Made by a program: the position numbers and the translations under genes. 64,000 bases of DNA, from positions 186,001-250,000 of the forward strand of contig JAHBXI010000001.1 in NCBI GenBank assembly GCA_019636515.1. Direction: 5' to 3'. The notes under the pieces were generated by a model that saw only the letters and a program-made list of their open reading frames with translations, did no database searches and was not told where the DNA came from. The stretch is from Phycisphaeraceae bacterium. Its GTDB lineage: Bacteria; Planctomycetota; Phycisphaerae; Phycisphaerales; UBA1924. Shown piece by piece: positions 49,903-61,799 of the stretch; the first letter of the stretch is position 1; the number at the start of each line of letters is the position of its first letter.

Positions 49903-50071
49903 GAAGTCCAGGAACCAAAGATGGTCTTCCGGATGGCGTGTTTCTTTCGAACTCTCCCGGGCGAGCGGTTCGTCCGAATCACGCGACCGGCCCGGCCGGC
50001 ATGGGTCCGGCCTCCCCGGCCGCCGCCGCGTATTGTGCGAGCCACGCTGGTGATTTCTTCCTGAATCAGCC

Positions 50072-51214
50072 ATGCCCACCACCCGCGACTACTACGAGAT
50101 CCTCTCGATCGAGAAGACCGCCGACGGCGAGGAGATCAAGCGCGCGTACCGCCGCCTGGCGATGAAGTACCACCCCGACCGCAATCCAGGGGACACCGAG
50201 GCCGAAGCCCGCTTCAAGGAGGCGGCCGAGGCCTACGAGGTCCTCTCCGACCAGACCAAGCGCCGGATCTACGACCAGTACGGCCACGAGGGCCTGCGCG
50301 GCCGCGGGGGGCCCGCCACGCACGACTTCTCCCGGATGGACGTCTCGGACATCTTCTCGATGTTCAACGACATCTTCGCCGGTGGCGGATTCAACGGGCA
50401 GGGCCGGGCTCGCGGCGGTCCGGCACGCGGATACGACCTGGAGACCGAGGTCGAGATCGACCTGGCCGAGGTTCTCACGGGCTGCGAGCGTGACGTCGAG
50501 TTCACGCGCATGGACGTGTGCGAGGCCTGCACGGGATCGGGCGCCAAGCCCGGATCCAAGCCCGTCAAGTGCGGCACGTGCGGGGGGCACGGAAAGGTCC
50601 AGCAGACGGGCCTGGGCGGCATGTTCCGCATGGTGACAACCTGCCCGCACTGCGGGGGGCGGGGCTCGACCATCAAGGATCACTGCGAGACCTGCCGTGG
50701 CAAGGGGCGGGTCCCCAAGCCCCGAAAACTCACGGTCAAGATCCCGCCGGGAATCCAGGACGGCCAGGCCGTGCGGGTCCAGGGCGAGGGCGAACCGTCA
50801 CCGGATGGCTCGGGGAGCGGTGTGCGGGGCGACCTCCACGTGGTCATCCGGGTCGGCGAGCACGACCTCTACAAGCGTCAAGGCGACCACCTGATCATGG
50901 AAATGCCCGTCACATTCACGCAGGCCTCGCTTGGCGCGAAGGTCGATGTGCCGACCCTTGACGGCAAGGCGGAACTGACCATCACGCGGGGCACGCAGCA
51001 CGGGCACGTCTTCAAGGTTCAGGACAAGGGGCTTCCCAACCTGCGTTCCGGGCGGCGGGGGGACCTCCACGTCGTCGTCCGCCTCGAGATCCCCAAGAAG
51101 ATGACCTCCCGGCAGGAAAAACTCCTCCGCGAGTTCGCCGAAACCGAGCACCAGGCCGTCCTGCCGGAAAGCCAGGGGTTCTGGAAGAAGATCCAGGACA
51201 TCTTCGGAACCTGA
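50072..51214 (+). CDS. dnaJ: Chaperone DnaJ
   Basis: 380 residues with all DnaJ parts. The J-domain has Y-Y-E-I-L-S and [16 protein letters not shown] (the H-P-D motif). A short Gly-rich linker holds D-I-F-A-G-G-G-F. Four C-x2-C-x-G-x-G zinc repeats follow ([40 protein letters not shown]), then the peptide-binding C-terminal domains with [20 protein letters not shown] and V-R-L-E-I-P-K-K. It delivers clients to DnaK and stimulates its ATPase. grpE follows after 42 bp; dnaK is not in the window. Confidence 0.96.
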   Translation: MPTTRDYYEILSIEKTADGEEIKRAYRRLAMKYHPDRNPGDTEAEARFKEAAEAYEVLSDQTKRRIYDQYGHEGLRGRGGPATHDFSRMDVSDIFSMFNDIFAGGGFNGQGRARGGPARGYDLETEVEIDLAEVLTGCERDVEFTRMDVCEACTGSGAKPGSKPVKCGTCGGHGKVQQTGLGGMFRMVTTCPHCGGRGSTIKDHCETCRGKGRVPKPRKLTVKIPPGIQDGQAVRVQGEGEPSPDGSGSGVRGDLHVVIRVGEHDLYKRQGDHLIMEMPVTFTQASLGAKVDVPTLDGKAELTITRGTQHGHVFKVQDKGLPNLRSGRRGDLHVVVRLEIPKKMTSRQEKLLREFAETEHQAVLPESQGFWKKIQDIFGT

Positions 51215-51256
51215 TCGACCCGAGAGCCGGAGAGCCGCCCGAGCAAAGAGCCACCC

Positions 51257-51802
51257 ATGACCGCCGACTCATCCACTTCACCGATCAACCAGGCCGACCC
51301 CAACTCGTTCGAGCGACTGGCAAGCCGCGCCGCCGAACTCGAGCAGCAGTTTGCCGATGCCCAGGCCAAGTACCTCCGCTCGCTGGCCGACTTCCAGAAT
51401 TTCCAGCGCCGCGCCCTGCTCAACGAGCAGGAAGCACGGCTGCAGGGACGAGGTCAGGTCGTCCAGAGCCTGCTTGGCGTGCTGGACAACTTCGACCTGG
51501 CGCTGAACGTCGACACGATGACCGCCACCGCCGAGCAGGTCGTCAAGGGTGTTCGCGTGATCCGGGAGGAACTGCTGCGCATCCTCCAGTCGCACGGCGT
51601 GAACCTGCTGAGCCCCGAGCAGGGAGACGAGTTCGACCCGATGGTCCACCAGGCGGTGGTCCAGCAGGAAGACGACTCGGTCCCCCCCGGGAGGATCGTC
51701 GCGACGCTTCAGCCCGGGTACACGCTTTGCACGTCACTTCCGGGAGAGCCGCGACAGGAGCGGGTGATCCGGCCGGCGATGGTCGCGGTCAGGCCCGCCT
51801 GA
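51257..51802 (+). CDS. grpE: Nucleotide exchange factor GrpE
   Basis: 181 residues. The long N-terminal helix (SRAAELEQQFADAQAKYLRS) leads to L-A-D-F-Q-N-F-Q-R-R-A, the conserved R/N-x-x-K/R-R motif. The beta-wing domain has L-R-I-L-Q-S-H-G-V, EFDPMVHQAVVQQED, IVATLQPGYTL and a C-terminal R-P-A-M-V-A-V. It releases ADP from DnaK. It is in the dnaJ-grpE order, reversed from the usual grpE-dnaK-dnaJ. The fmdB gene follows after 63 bp. Confidence 0.93.
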   Translation: MTADSSTSPINQADPNSFERLASRAAELEQQFADAQAKYLRSLADFQNFQRRALLNEQEARLQGRGQVVQSLLGVLDNFDLALNVDTMTATAEQVVKGVRVIREELLRILQSHGVNLLSPEQGDEFDPMVHQAVVQQEDDSVPPGRIVATLQPGYTLCTSLPGEPRQERVIRPAMVAVRPA

Positions 51803-51865
51803 ACGATCCATGGAGTCGCGATCGCCCCCGCGGTCGCGGCCTGTGAGCCACGAAGGTAAACCCCT

Positions 51866-52375
51866 ATGCCGACGTACGAGTACCGCTGCGGAAAATGCTC
51901 ACACCAGTTCGAGGTGTTCCAGTCCATGACCGCCCCGGCCAAACGGACCTGCCCCTCGTGCGGCCGGGCCGCCCTGGAACGCCTCATCGGCACCGGCGCG
52001 GCGATCGTCTTCAAGGGATCGGGCTTCTACCAGACGGACTACCGCTCCGATTCGTACAAGAAAGCCGCGGAGGCGGACAAGCCCGCCTCCACGGGCGACG
52101 GCGGATCGCCTTCGGCACCGGCGGCTTCCTCCCCATCCCCCACCGCCAGCGCCGGAGAAGGGGCCGCGCCGCCGGCGTCCGGCCGACCGAAGGACCCGGA
52201 GACTCGCTCTTCCGTCTCCAGGAAAGTCTCTCCCGGGGCGGCGCCCATCCCGGCGAGCAAATCCCCGGCGAGCAAATCGGCTTCTCCGGCGAGGCCAAAG
52301 CCCGCCGCGGCAAAGAAGAAATCCCCGCCACGTTCCGCCGTTCGCTCACCCGCCAAGCGCCGCGCCGGCCGGTGA
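51866..52375 (+). CDS. FmdB-type zinc-ribbon protein
   Basis: 169 residues. The first ~50 are the FmdB regulatory zinc ribbon: PTYEYRCGKCSHQFEVFQSM, then CPSCGRAALERLIG and VFKGSGFYQTDY. After this comes a long Ala/Ser/Pro/Lys-rich low-complexity tail (residues ~65-169), basic at the end (PAKRRAGR), which could bind nucleic acid. FmdB family proteins are small and of unclear function. The tail is unusually long. It ends directly before the acpS region. Confidence 0.85.
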   Translation: MPTYEYRCGKCSHQFEVFQSMTAPAKRTCPSCGRAALERLIGTGAAIVFKGSGFYQTDYRSDSYKKAAEADKPASTGDGGSPSAPAASSPSPTASAGEGAAPPASGRPKDPETRSSVSRKVSPGAAPIPASKSPASKSASPARPKPAAAKKKSPPRSAVRSPAKRRAGR

Positions 52376-52429
52376 GTGCTTCGCTCCGACATCGGCCGCT
52401 TGTTCCCTCGCGATGTTCCCGGAAGAGCC

Positions 52430-55068
<2,639 letters not shown>

Positions 55069-55174
55069 GTCCGAGCGGCTCTTGCCCTGGAGAAATCCCG
55101 GCGATACCCTTGTACCACTCGGGCCGCTCGGACGGCCTTGCACGTGGGGGGTTGCTTTTCTTCGGGGGTTCCTC

Positions 55175-56527
55175 ATGCCGCTGCCGCCGCCGGTCATCGT
55201 CGTCCCGGGCATCACCGCGTCCTATCTGAACGACGAGTACCCCGTGACTCCCGAGGTGGTCTGGTCGGTCGTGACCAGACGCTTCGAACGCATCCGGCTG
55301 CATCCCGACAAGGCGCCGCGACAGGCCCGTCCGTGCTACGAGGCCAACCAGCCGGCGCGCATCGTGCCGGGCCAGGTCTTCGAGATCGCGTACAAGGAAC
55401 TGATCGCCGAACTGCGGCACAACCTGTCGCGCCGAGAGGACGAGCCGGTCCCGGTCTACCAGTTCTCGTACGACTGGCGAATGCCCCTGAACTCGATCCA
55501 GGACACCCTCGCCGACTTCGTCAACGAGGTCATCGACCGGACCTGCCTCATGCGGCACTACGCCGAGGATGGATACGCCGCCACGCCGAAGGTGAACCTG
55601 CTCGGGCACTCGATGGGCGGGCTGGTGATCGCCGGGTACCTGGCGAGCCACGCCGGGGACGCGGCGGGCAGGATCAAGGACGTCTGCACGCTCGCCACTC
55701 CTTTCCGCGGATCGTTCGAGGCGATCGTGAAGATGCTCACCGGGACGGCCGACCTGGGGGGCGGCTCCCCGTCTTCACGGGAGCGCGAGGCGGCCCGCGT
55801 CATGCCGAGCCTGTACCACCTCCTCCCTTCCATCAAGGGACGCGGCTGGATCGACATCGACCCTGACCTGGGCGATTCGATCTTTCAGCCCGAGGTCTGG
55901 CAGGCAAGCATCCTCGATACCATCCGGGAGTACGTCCGCCTGTACGCGGTTGAACCGGGGAACAAGGCCCGCCGCTCGGAGCAGGCCGACCGGCTCATCG
56001 CCGGCCTGCTCAAGGCGGCCGACAGCCACCGGAAGACAATCGAAAAACTGGACCTCGCGGCGGTCGGGCTCAAGCCCGAAAACTGGCTCGCCGTCGTGGG
56101 GATCGGGTCAAGGACAAGGGTGAGGATGGCGATCAGGAAGGACCGTTCGGGCAAGCCCGAGTTTGTCCTGACCTCCGATGACCGCCTCAACCACTTCGAC
56201 CCCAAGGCGCCCGAGGCCAAGGACGGGGCCATGTCGGGAGACGGGACGGTCCCTTTCGAGGGGGCCGTCCCGGGGTTCCTCGCACGCGAGCATCTTGTGT
56301 GCGTCACCCCCGCGGACTATGGCTACTGGGAGTGGCAGGACCGGGCAACAACACAGGTCGGCGGATTCCACGGGATCCTGCCGAACATGAACCTCATCCA
56401 CCGCCTGATCATCCGTCACTTCACCAAGTCCCCCGACCCGCACAAGAACACGTGGGGATTGTCGGCGCCGGGGGTTGCGAAGGCGGACTGGAAGCCGCCG
56501 ATGTCCCTGCGTCACGGCAAGCCGTGA
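55175..56527 (+). CDS. LCAT-like alpha/beta hydrolase (lipase/acyltransferase type)
   Basis: 450 residues from ATG 55175. The core starts PPVIVVPGITASYLNDEYP, a V-x-P-G-I oxyanion region. QFSYDWRMPLNSIQDTLA follows, then the nucleophile elbow in VNLLGHSMGGLVIAGY (G-H-S-M-G) and CTLATPFRGSFEAI. Later SGDGTVPFEGAVPGFL resembles the acid-residue loop and GFHGILPNMNLIHRL the catalytic His loop of lecithin:cholesterol acyltransferase-like enzymes. No signal peptide is evident. Substrate is probably a lipid or ester; this is inference. Confidence 0.8.
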   Translation: MPLPPPVIVVPGITASYLNDEYPVTPEVVWSVVTRRFERIRLHPDKAPRQARPCYEANQPARIVPGQVFEIAYKELIAELRHNLSRREDEPVPVYQFSYDWRMPLNSIQDTLADFVNEVIDRTCLMRHYAEDGYAATPKVNLLGHSMGGLVIAGYLASHAGDAAGRIKDVCTLATPFRGSFEAIVKMLTGTADLGGGSPSSREREAARVMPSLYHLLPSIKGRGWIDIDPDLGDSIFQPEVWQASILDTIREYVRLYAVEPGNKARRSEQADRLIAGLLKAADSHRKTIEKLDLAAVGLKPENWLAVVGIGSRTRVRMAIRKDRSGKPEFVLTSDDRLNHFDPKAPEAKDGAMSGDGTVPFEGAVPGFLAREHLVCVTPADYGYWEWQDRATTQVGGFHGILPNMNLIHRLIIRHFTKSPDPHKNTWGLSAPGVAKADWKPPMSLRHGKP

Positions 56528-56719
56528 AATCCTCGCGGGGTGGCGCTCCACGGCTCCCCGGTGCGGCCCGTGGCTTGTCGTGGATTCGAACTTGCTTCCT
56601 ACCCTCCCCTCGGGTCGGGAATGGCGGAGATCGAGCCCCTTCCGAATTCGTGGGGCCTGTGACGAGCCCGCCATGCCCGGCTCCCACACGGCCGTTTCGC
56701 CATCCATACGGAGCGCACG

Positions 56720-57670
56720 ATGCCCTGCCGCCTGCTTCTTGCGATCATCCTGGCCACCATCGCATCCCCGGCCCGCGCCCAGAACCCCATCCAGTGGATG
56801 GGCAACAGCAAGGCCGCCGTCAACCGCGCGGCCGAGCACTCGATGCCGCTGTTGTTCTGGGTCACCGAGAAGGAAGATGCCCTCGACGACGACGACCTGC
56901 GCGACGCCCAATCGCGAGCCTTCCGAGATCCGGCCGTGTCAGCGCTCGCACAGAGGCGGTTTGTTCCCGTGCGAGTCAGCCGCGGCAACAGCCGCGTCGT
57001 CGAGGAGGCCCAGAAACTCGGCCTGCCGACCGACTTTGGCCTGTACATCGCGATCATCTCCCCCGAGGGAAAACTGATCCGCAGAATCAGCCCGGGCGAC
57101 GTGGCCGATGCGCAGGCCCTGGCGACGTCGATGGTCGAAGCGCTGCACACGTACCTCAACGACCTGTACGACTCGAAACTCCGGCCGGTCATCACATCGT
57201 CCGAATCGTCCAAGGCCGACGTGCGCGACGCCGTCCAGACCGTCTGGCGCCTGGGCATTCTCAGCGCCGACAAGGACTGCATCGCGCTGCTCGAGCGCGG
57301 CGACCTGACCCCGACCGAGCACGCCCGCCTATGCACGATGCTGGGCGCGATGGCGACACCGGCCTGCATCGAGGAACTGCTCGGCCGAGCCGCCGCGGGC
57401 GACGAGGCGGCGGCGAACGCGCTCAACCAGGCCGAGGCCGGCGCGCTCGAGACCCTCCTGAAGGAACTTCCACCGGAGCATCGCCCGCCCGAACCCCGCC
57501 AGGTCGTGGCCTACCGCGCCGCCTGCCGGATCTCGCACACCAGCGCCAAGCCCGATTCTTTCTGGCCAGAGGCCCAGCCCGGCCAGCGCCGGGCCGCCCT
57601 CGAGAGCCTCCGCCGCCGCGCCGAGCCGATTCTTGACTTCTGGAACCACAATACCGGTCGCTGGCGGTAA
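56720..57670 (+). CDS. Secreted thioredoxin-fold protein without CxxC
   Basis: 316 residues with a signal peptide (MPCRLLLAIILATIASPARA, cleavage after A-R-A). Residues ~25-140 follow the thioredoxin pattern used by DUF255-type proteins: AVNRAAEHSMPLLFWVTEKE, S-R-A-F-R-D-P-A-V, RFVPVRVSRG, GLYIAIISPEGKLIRRISPG. The C-x2-C is replaced, so no disulfide chemistry is expected. The C-terminal half is helical with HEAT-like segments (ARLCTMLGAMATPACIEELL). It may be a periplasmic scaffold. No named family recognised. Confidence 0.6.
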   Translation: MPCRLLLAIILATIASPARAQNPIQWMGNSKAAVNRAAEHSMPLLFWVTEKEDALDDDDLRDAQSRAFRDPAVSALAQRRFVPVRVSRGNSRVVEEAQKLGLPTDFGLYIAIISPEGKLIRRISPGDVADAQALATSMVEALHTYLNDLYDSKLRPVITSSESSKADVRDAVQTVWRLGILSADKDCIALLERGDLTPTEHARLCTMLGAMATPACIEELLGRAAAGDEAAANALNQAEAGALETLLKELPPEHRPPEPRQVVAYRAACRISHTSAKPDSFWPEAQPGQRRAALESLRRRAEPILDFWNHNTGRWR

Positions 57671-57835
57671 TCGATATCGGACGCGGGCCATCGCCGGGCC
57701 GTGAATCAAGCCCCGTGGCTTGGCGGCCGGGCCATCAACTCTCACGCCGATGCGGTTGATGCGCGACGGCGCATTGGTACCATGTACTCATCTCCGCTCG
57801 CGCTCCGCGAGCGCCGCTTTCGAAGGAACCCACAC

Positions 57836-59416
57836 ATGAGCCGTGTTCCCGTCGTCTGCACGATCATTGCTTCGACCGCGATCCTGCTGGCTTCCGCGAT
57901 ACTTACCGCCGGACCGCTCGACCCGCCGGCGGGTCCCATCGCCCCCACGTACAAGACGCTCGGCGAGATCGAGCCCCGGACGGCGATCAACGCGGCCAAC
58001 ACGCCCGGGAATTCCTCCGCGGTGTACGTCATCAGCCAGCCGGGGTCGTATTACCTGACCGGCGACGTGGTGAACACGACGACCCGCCACTCGATCCTGA
58101 TCTCGGCGGATCACGTGACCATCGACCTGAACGGGTTTGCCATACGCGGCAACTTCTCGAACATCAGCGGCATTGCCGTCAGCGGTTCTCGCACGAACCT
58201 GGCGATCCGAAACGGGACCATCCAGGGTCACGGGAGTCACGGGATCAACCTCTTGAACGCATCGGTCGTCCTCATCAGCGACATCCGCGCCACGGGAAAT
58301 GCCCTTGCCGGCGTCACACCGGGAAAGAAGGCGGTGCTGACCAACGTCGTGTGTTCCGGCGGGGCCTTTGGCTTCTTCCTGGAGTCCGCCCAGGAGTGCA
58401 TCCTGACCAACTGCATCGCCTCGGAAACGACATCGGGCGGCTTTGTCGAAGGCTCCGGGCGGATCTCGTTTTTCGACTGCATCGCTTCGAACACCGGCGG
58501 CAGCGGCTTCGTCTTGCCTGCTCAGAGCCAGGCTCGCGGGTGTACCTCGACGAACAACTCAGGCTACGGATTCGACGTCACGGGGAGCCGCGCCACCATG
58601 CAGGACTGCATCGCCGAGTCGAATCTGCTTGGCGGCTACAACGTCCAGTTCCCGGGCGCCCGGATGACCCGGTGCTCGGCCGGTCAGAACGGCAACGGCA
58701 CGACCAAGTACAGCGGGTTTAACATCAACGCCCAGAACGCCGAACTCGACCAGTGCGTCGCGCTCGGCAACGGCCTGGCCGGGTACGCATTCGGCGCCGT
58801 GAAGGCGACCATGCGGGACTGCCTCGCGTTCGGCAACTTCGGAAGGGGCATCCAGGCCACGCAGGCCTCGGCCACCCTGCGCGTCTTTGGTTCGAGGTTC
58901 GATAACAATTCCATCGGAGCGGAGGTCGGCTCCAACTCCATCTTCGAGCAATGCGCCTTCGCCGGCAACACCACGGGGGGGATCCAGGTCAACGGCAACG
59001 GCAACGCGATCATCCGCGGGTGCCAGTTTTCCTCCAACGGGGGAACGGGCATGGCCATCGGCAACGGGACCGTCGTGGAAGACTGCGTGGTCACCGGCAC
59101 CGTCGGCAGCGGCATCACCGGCGGAACACTCAACATCATCCGCCGCTCCACCTTCGACACCAACGGCACCGCCGCCGGGAACAACCACCCGCACATCTTG
59201 CTGAACGGCGCCGGCAACCTCATCGAGGACAACTATTTCTTCAACGGCGACTCGGCCATCGCCATCACCTTCGCCGGAGGGTCCATCGTCCGTCGGAACA
59301 TCGGCAACGGCACCGCCAACAACTACGGCGCCATCGTCTCGGGAAACCGCGTCGCCAACATCAATACCTCCGCCACGCTCGTCTCCACCAATCCCAACGA
59401 TAATTTCAGTTACTGA
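57836..59416 (+). CDS. Secreted right-handed parallel beta-helix protein
   Basis: 526 residues from ATG 57836, with AAGGA upstream. Signal peptide to about residue 25. After a Pro-rich linker, NSSAVYVISQPGSYYLTGDV and HVTIDLNGFAIRG open a long beta-helix. Each coil of 20-25 residues has N-G/T-I-x-G-x-x-x-G-I or C-x-A-x-x-N patterns (for example RNGTIQGHGSHGINLL, CIASNTGGSGFVLP, CVALGNGLAGYAF). Many coils have a Cys-Ile/Val-Ala start. The family includes pectate-lyase-like enzymes, NosD-like proteins and surface proteins, and no catalytic cluster is clear. An ECF sigma gene follows 115 bp downstream. Confidence 0.8.
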   Translation: MSRVPVVCTIIASTAILLASAILTAGPLDPPAGPIAPTYKTLGEIEPRTAINAANTPGNSSAVYVISQPGSYYLTGDVVNTTTRHSILISADHVTIDLNGFAIRGNFSNISGIAVSGSRTNLAIRNGTIQGHGSHGINLLNASVVLISDIRATGNALAGVTPGKKAVLTNVVCSGGAFGFFLESAQECILTNCIASETTSGGFVEGSGRISFFDCIASNTGGSGFVLPAQSQARGCTSTNNSGYGFDVTGSRATMQDCIAESNLLGGYNVQFPGARMTRCSAGQNGNGTTKYSGFNINAQNAELDQCVALGNGLAGYAFGAVKATMRDCLAFGNFGRGIQATQASATLRVFGSRFDNNSIGAEVGSNSIFEQCAFAGNTTGGIQVNGNGNAIIRGCQFSSNGGTGMAIGNGTVVEDCVVTGTVGSGITGGTLNIIRRSTFDTNGTAAGNNHPHILLNGAGNLIEDNYFFNGDSAIAITFAGGSIVRRNIGNGTANNYGAIVSGNRVANINTSATLVSTNPNDNFSY

Positions 59417-59531
59417 CCCTTCGCGGCCGCTCCGCGGCACCAGGATTCAAGCACCCGGACCCCGGGTCGCGTTCGCGGGATGATCGGGCATCCCCCGCCG
59501 CCGTGAGCATGCGATCTCCCAGGAGGCCGAC

Positions 59532-60107
59532 GTGGCCAACACGGGACGACTGACGGCTCTGCTCGCCGCCGCCCGCGGCAACGACAACCCCGTCGAACGC
59601 GACCGCGCCTTCGAGGAACTCCTCCGCCTCCTCATGATCTTCGTGCGGGTCGGCATGGGAGAATCGCTCCGCCGGCACCGTGACTCGGTCGATCTCTGCC
59701 AATCGGTCGCACGCTCGTTTGTCGGAGACCTCCGGGAAGGACGCCTCGAGTTCCCTACCGAGGCCGCCCTGGTCGCGTACCTGCAGCGCGTCGTGCGGAC
59801 CAAACTCGCCCAGGCCGCCCGCCATGACAACGCCGCCAAACGCGGAGGCGGGATCGTGCTCGAACACGCCCGGAACGGCCCCGATGCCCTCCCCTCCCAG
59901 GTCCCCACCGCAAGCATGGACGCCGTGGGCGGAGAATCGGCCCGCCGCTGGCTCGACGCCTTGTCACCCGATGAACGTGATCTCATCCGCCTTCGACAGG
60001 CGGGCCTTGCATGGGACCAGATCGGGCATCGCCTGGGCAAAAGCCCCGAATCACTCCGGCAGACCTGGAGCCGCCTCCAGCGACGATTCGAACACGACGC
60101 CGGATGA
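59532..60107 (+). CDS. ECF-type RNA polymerase sigma factor
   Basis: 191 residues from GTG 59532, with AGGAGG 5 nt upstream. The sigma region 2-like part is LLRLLMIFVRVGMGESLRRH, then DSVDLCQSVARSFVGDL. Region 4 is LSPDERDLIRLRQAGLAWDQ followed by I-G-H-R-L-G-K-S-P-E-S-L-R-Q. This is typical of the divergent planctomycete ECF groups, in which region 2 is preceded by an E-R-x-R-A-F-E-E-L-L helix. No anti-sigma gene is adjacent: rhomboid lies on the other strand 30 bp away. Targets unknown; the neighbouring beta-helix gene is a candidate. Confidence 0.87.
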   Translation: MANTGRLTALLAAARGNDNPVERDRAFEELLRLLMIFVRVGMGESLRRHRDSVDLCQSVARSFVGDLREGRLEFPTEAALVAYLQRVVRTKLAQAARHDNAAKRGGGIVLEHARNGPDALPSQVPTASMDAVGGESARRWLDALSPDERDLIRLRQAGLAWDQIGHRLGKSPESLRQTWSRLQRRFEHDAG

Positions 60108-60137
60108 TCCAACTCCATCGGCATCACCCAGGTTCGA

Positions 60138-61115
60138 TCACGCCCCGCGCTGCTCCTCGCTGGCTCGACGCAGGGTGGCCTTCTCCCGCGTTGTCAGGCC
60201 CGCCAGGCCCTGGGCACGGAGTTTATCCAGGATCCGGTCAACCTCCTGGCGCGACGGGGGCGCCCTGCCGGTCAGACGGGCCAGAAACCCGGAAGTGCCG
60301 CCGCGCCGACCCCCGCGGGCAACGCCCGCGCGGCCCGTTCGGCGCGAATCCGTGAACACGTCGAAGAAATCCGACAGGAGGTGGGCGTTGCGTATGAAAA
60401 AGAACCCCGCCAGCGCCCCGCCCAGGTGCGCGGCTTCTCCGCCCGCGTTGGACGTCCCGATCAAGAGAGAAAAAAGCGCCAGCCCGACGTACGCGTACGC
60501 GAACGTCTTCATGCGCAGGGAAATCGGCGGAAAGATCAAACTGACGACCGAGTTGGGGGAGATGTACGCCGCCGCCACGATGACCCCGAAGACCCCCGCC
60601 GAAGCCCCGATCAGCGGCGTACGGGAGAACGCCGTCGAACTGTCCGGCCCGTACAGCAGGCCGGGAATCCCGTGCAGGCCCATCGCCCCCGCCGCCGTGC
60701 CCAGCAGGTTGAGCGCCAGGTAGAACAACCCCCCGAAGATCCCGCAGACCAGGTAAAACGCCGCGTATTTCTTGAAGCCCAGACGACGCTCGACCAGGCC
60801 GCCGAACACGTACAGGCCGAGCATGTTGAAGAACAGGTGCATGATGTTGGCATGAAGAAACTGGAACGTCAGCACGCGCCAGAACTCCAGGTGCCGAGGG
60901 TCGATCACGTAGAACGTCGAGAAGTGCCCGTACTCAAGGATCCACGTCCCGATCGACCGCGAGGCCGAAGGCCCGCGCGGACGCGTGAACTCCTGCACCA
61001 CGAAGATCAGCGAGTTCACGATGATCAACCACGTGTTGAACGAAACAAGATGAAGCCCGCCCGCCCCCCGGTGGGCGCTTGCCTCGCCGTCGTATCGTCT
61101 GTCGGCCATGCCCAT
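60138..61115 (-). CDS. Rhomboid-family intramembrane serine protease
   Basis: 325 residues with six to seven membrane segments. The rhomboid core is visible as VLTFQFLHANIMHLFFNMLG (the H-x-x-x-x-H-x-x-x-N loop of TM2), TPLIGASAGVFGVIVAAA with the G-x-S-A-G nucleophile, and GGEAAHLGGALAGFFFI with the catalytic His. A cytoplasmic C-terminal tail (about 240-325) is basic and includes a short helical motif, RQEVDRILDKLRAQGLAGLT, found in other planctomycete rhomboids. It cleaves membrane proteins within the bilayer. It follows the NUDIX gene by 78 bp on the same strand. Confidence 0.93.
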   Translation of the reverse strand: MGMADRRYDGEASAHRGAGGLHLVSFNTWLIIVNSLIFVVQEFTRPRGPSASRSIGTWILEYGHFSTFYVIDPRHLEFWRVLTFQFLHANIMHLFFNMLGLYVFGGLVERRLGFKKYAAFYLVCGIFGGLFYLALNLLGTAAGAMGLHGIPGLLYGPDSSTAFSRTPLIGASAGVFGVIVAAAYISPNSVVSLIFPPISLRMKTFAYAYVGLALFSLLIGTSNAGGEAAHLGGALAGFFFIRNAHLLSDFFDVFTDSRRTGRAGVARGGRRGGTSGFLARLTGRAPPSRQEVDRILDKLRAQGLAGLTTREKATLRRASEEQRGA

Positions 61116-61193
61116 GGTCTGTTCTCGCGTCGTCCATCGTACCCGGTGATCGCCCCCCGGCCACGCCCGTGAACTCCTTCACCAAAGCCGCCG

Positions 61194-61778
61194 TCACGGC
61201 GCCGGGGGAAGAAGCCCTCGCCTCGAAGCCCACAGCACGACCAGCATGGTCTTCGCGTCAATGATCTCCCCGCGGTCGAGCATCGCCCACAACGCCCCCA
61301 CCGGCGTCGGGTGGACGGTAATCGACTCATCGTCCTCGAGTTCCTGCCGCTGGGGCACCAGATCGCGGGCCACAAACGCCCACATGCGCTCGTCCGACAG
61401 TCCCGGAGAGGGATGGAACGATCCCAGGCAGGTCATCGTCCCGGGGCGGAATCCCGATTCCTCGGCGGTCTCCCGCGCGGCGGCGGCTTCGGGCGGCTCC
61501 CCGGGTCCGAGCGTGCCCGCGGGAAGTTCCAGAAGATCCGTTCCAGACGCGACGCGATGGTTGCGGATCAGAACCACCGACGCCGAATCCGCGGACGGAT
61601 CTCCCAGGATCGGCAGCACGACCACCGAGCCGGGGTGCCGGATCACCTCACGCACGACTTGCGAGCCCGACGCCCCGGCGTAGCGGACCTGCTCATAGTC
61701 AAAGCGAGAGCCTCGGTGCAGGGTGATGCGCTGCGCGGTCTTGCCGCCGGGGTGGGTAGGATTGTCCGGCCAGTTCAT
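61194..61778 (-). CDS. NUDIX hydrolase, ADP-ribose pyrophosphatase type
   Basis: 194 residues from ATG 61778. The Nudix box is complete: GTLGPGEPPEAAAARETAEE-S-G (G-x5-E-x7-R-E-x2-E-E-x-G). Upstream are VVREVIRHPGSVVVLPIL and D-L-L-E-L-P-A-G-T, and downstream GSFHPSPGLSDERMWAFVAR, the pattern of ADP-ribose pyrophosphatases with the P-S-P-G-x-S/T-x-E motif after the box. It hydrolyses ADP-ribose or similar sugar nucleotides. It is divergent from the Mla-type ATPase gene with only 21 bp between starts, so promoters must overlap the coding regions. Confidence 0.92.
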   Translation of the reverse strand: MNWPDNPTHPGGKTAQRITLHRGSRFDYEQVRYAGASGSQVVREVIRHPGSVVVLPILGDPSADSASVVLIRNHRVASGTDLLELPAGTLGPGEPPEAAAARETAEESGFRPGTMTCLGSFHPSPGLSDERMWAFVARDLVPQRQELEDDESITVHPTPVGALWAMLDRGEIIDAKTMLVVLWASRRGLLPPAP

Positions 61779-61799
61779 CGACACAAGGGTATTCTCGCG

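Noticed and set aside
48159-50045. Long minus-strand frame opposite groEL2
   Set aside because: Same reason: it mirrors a highly biased real gene.
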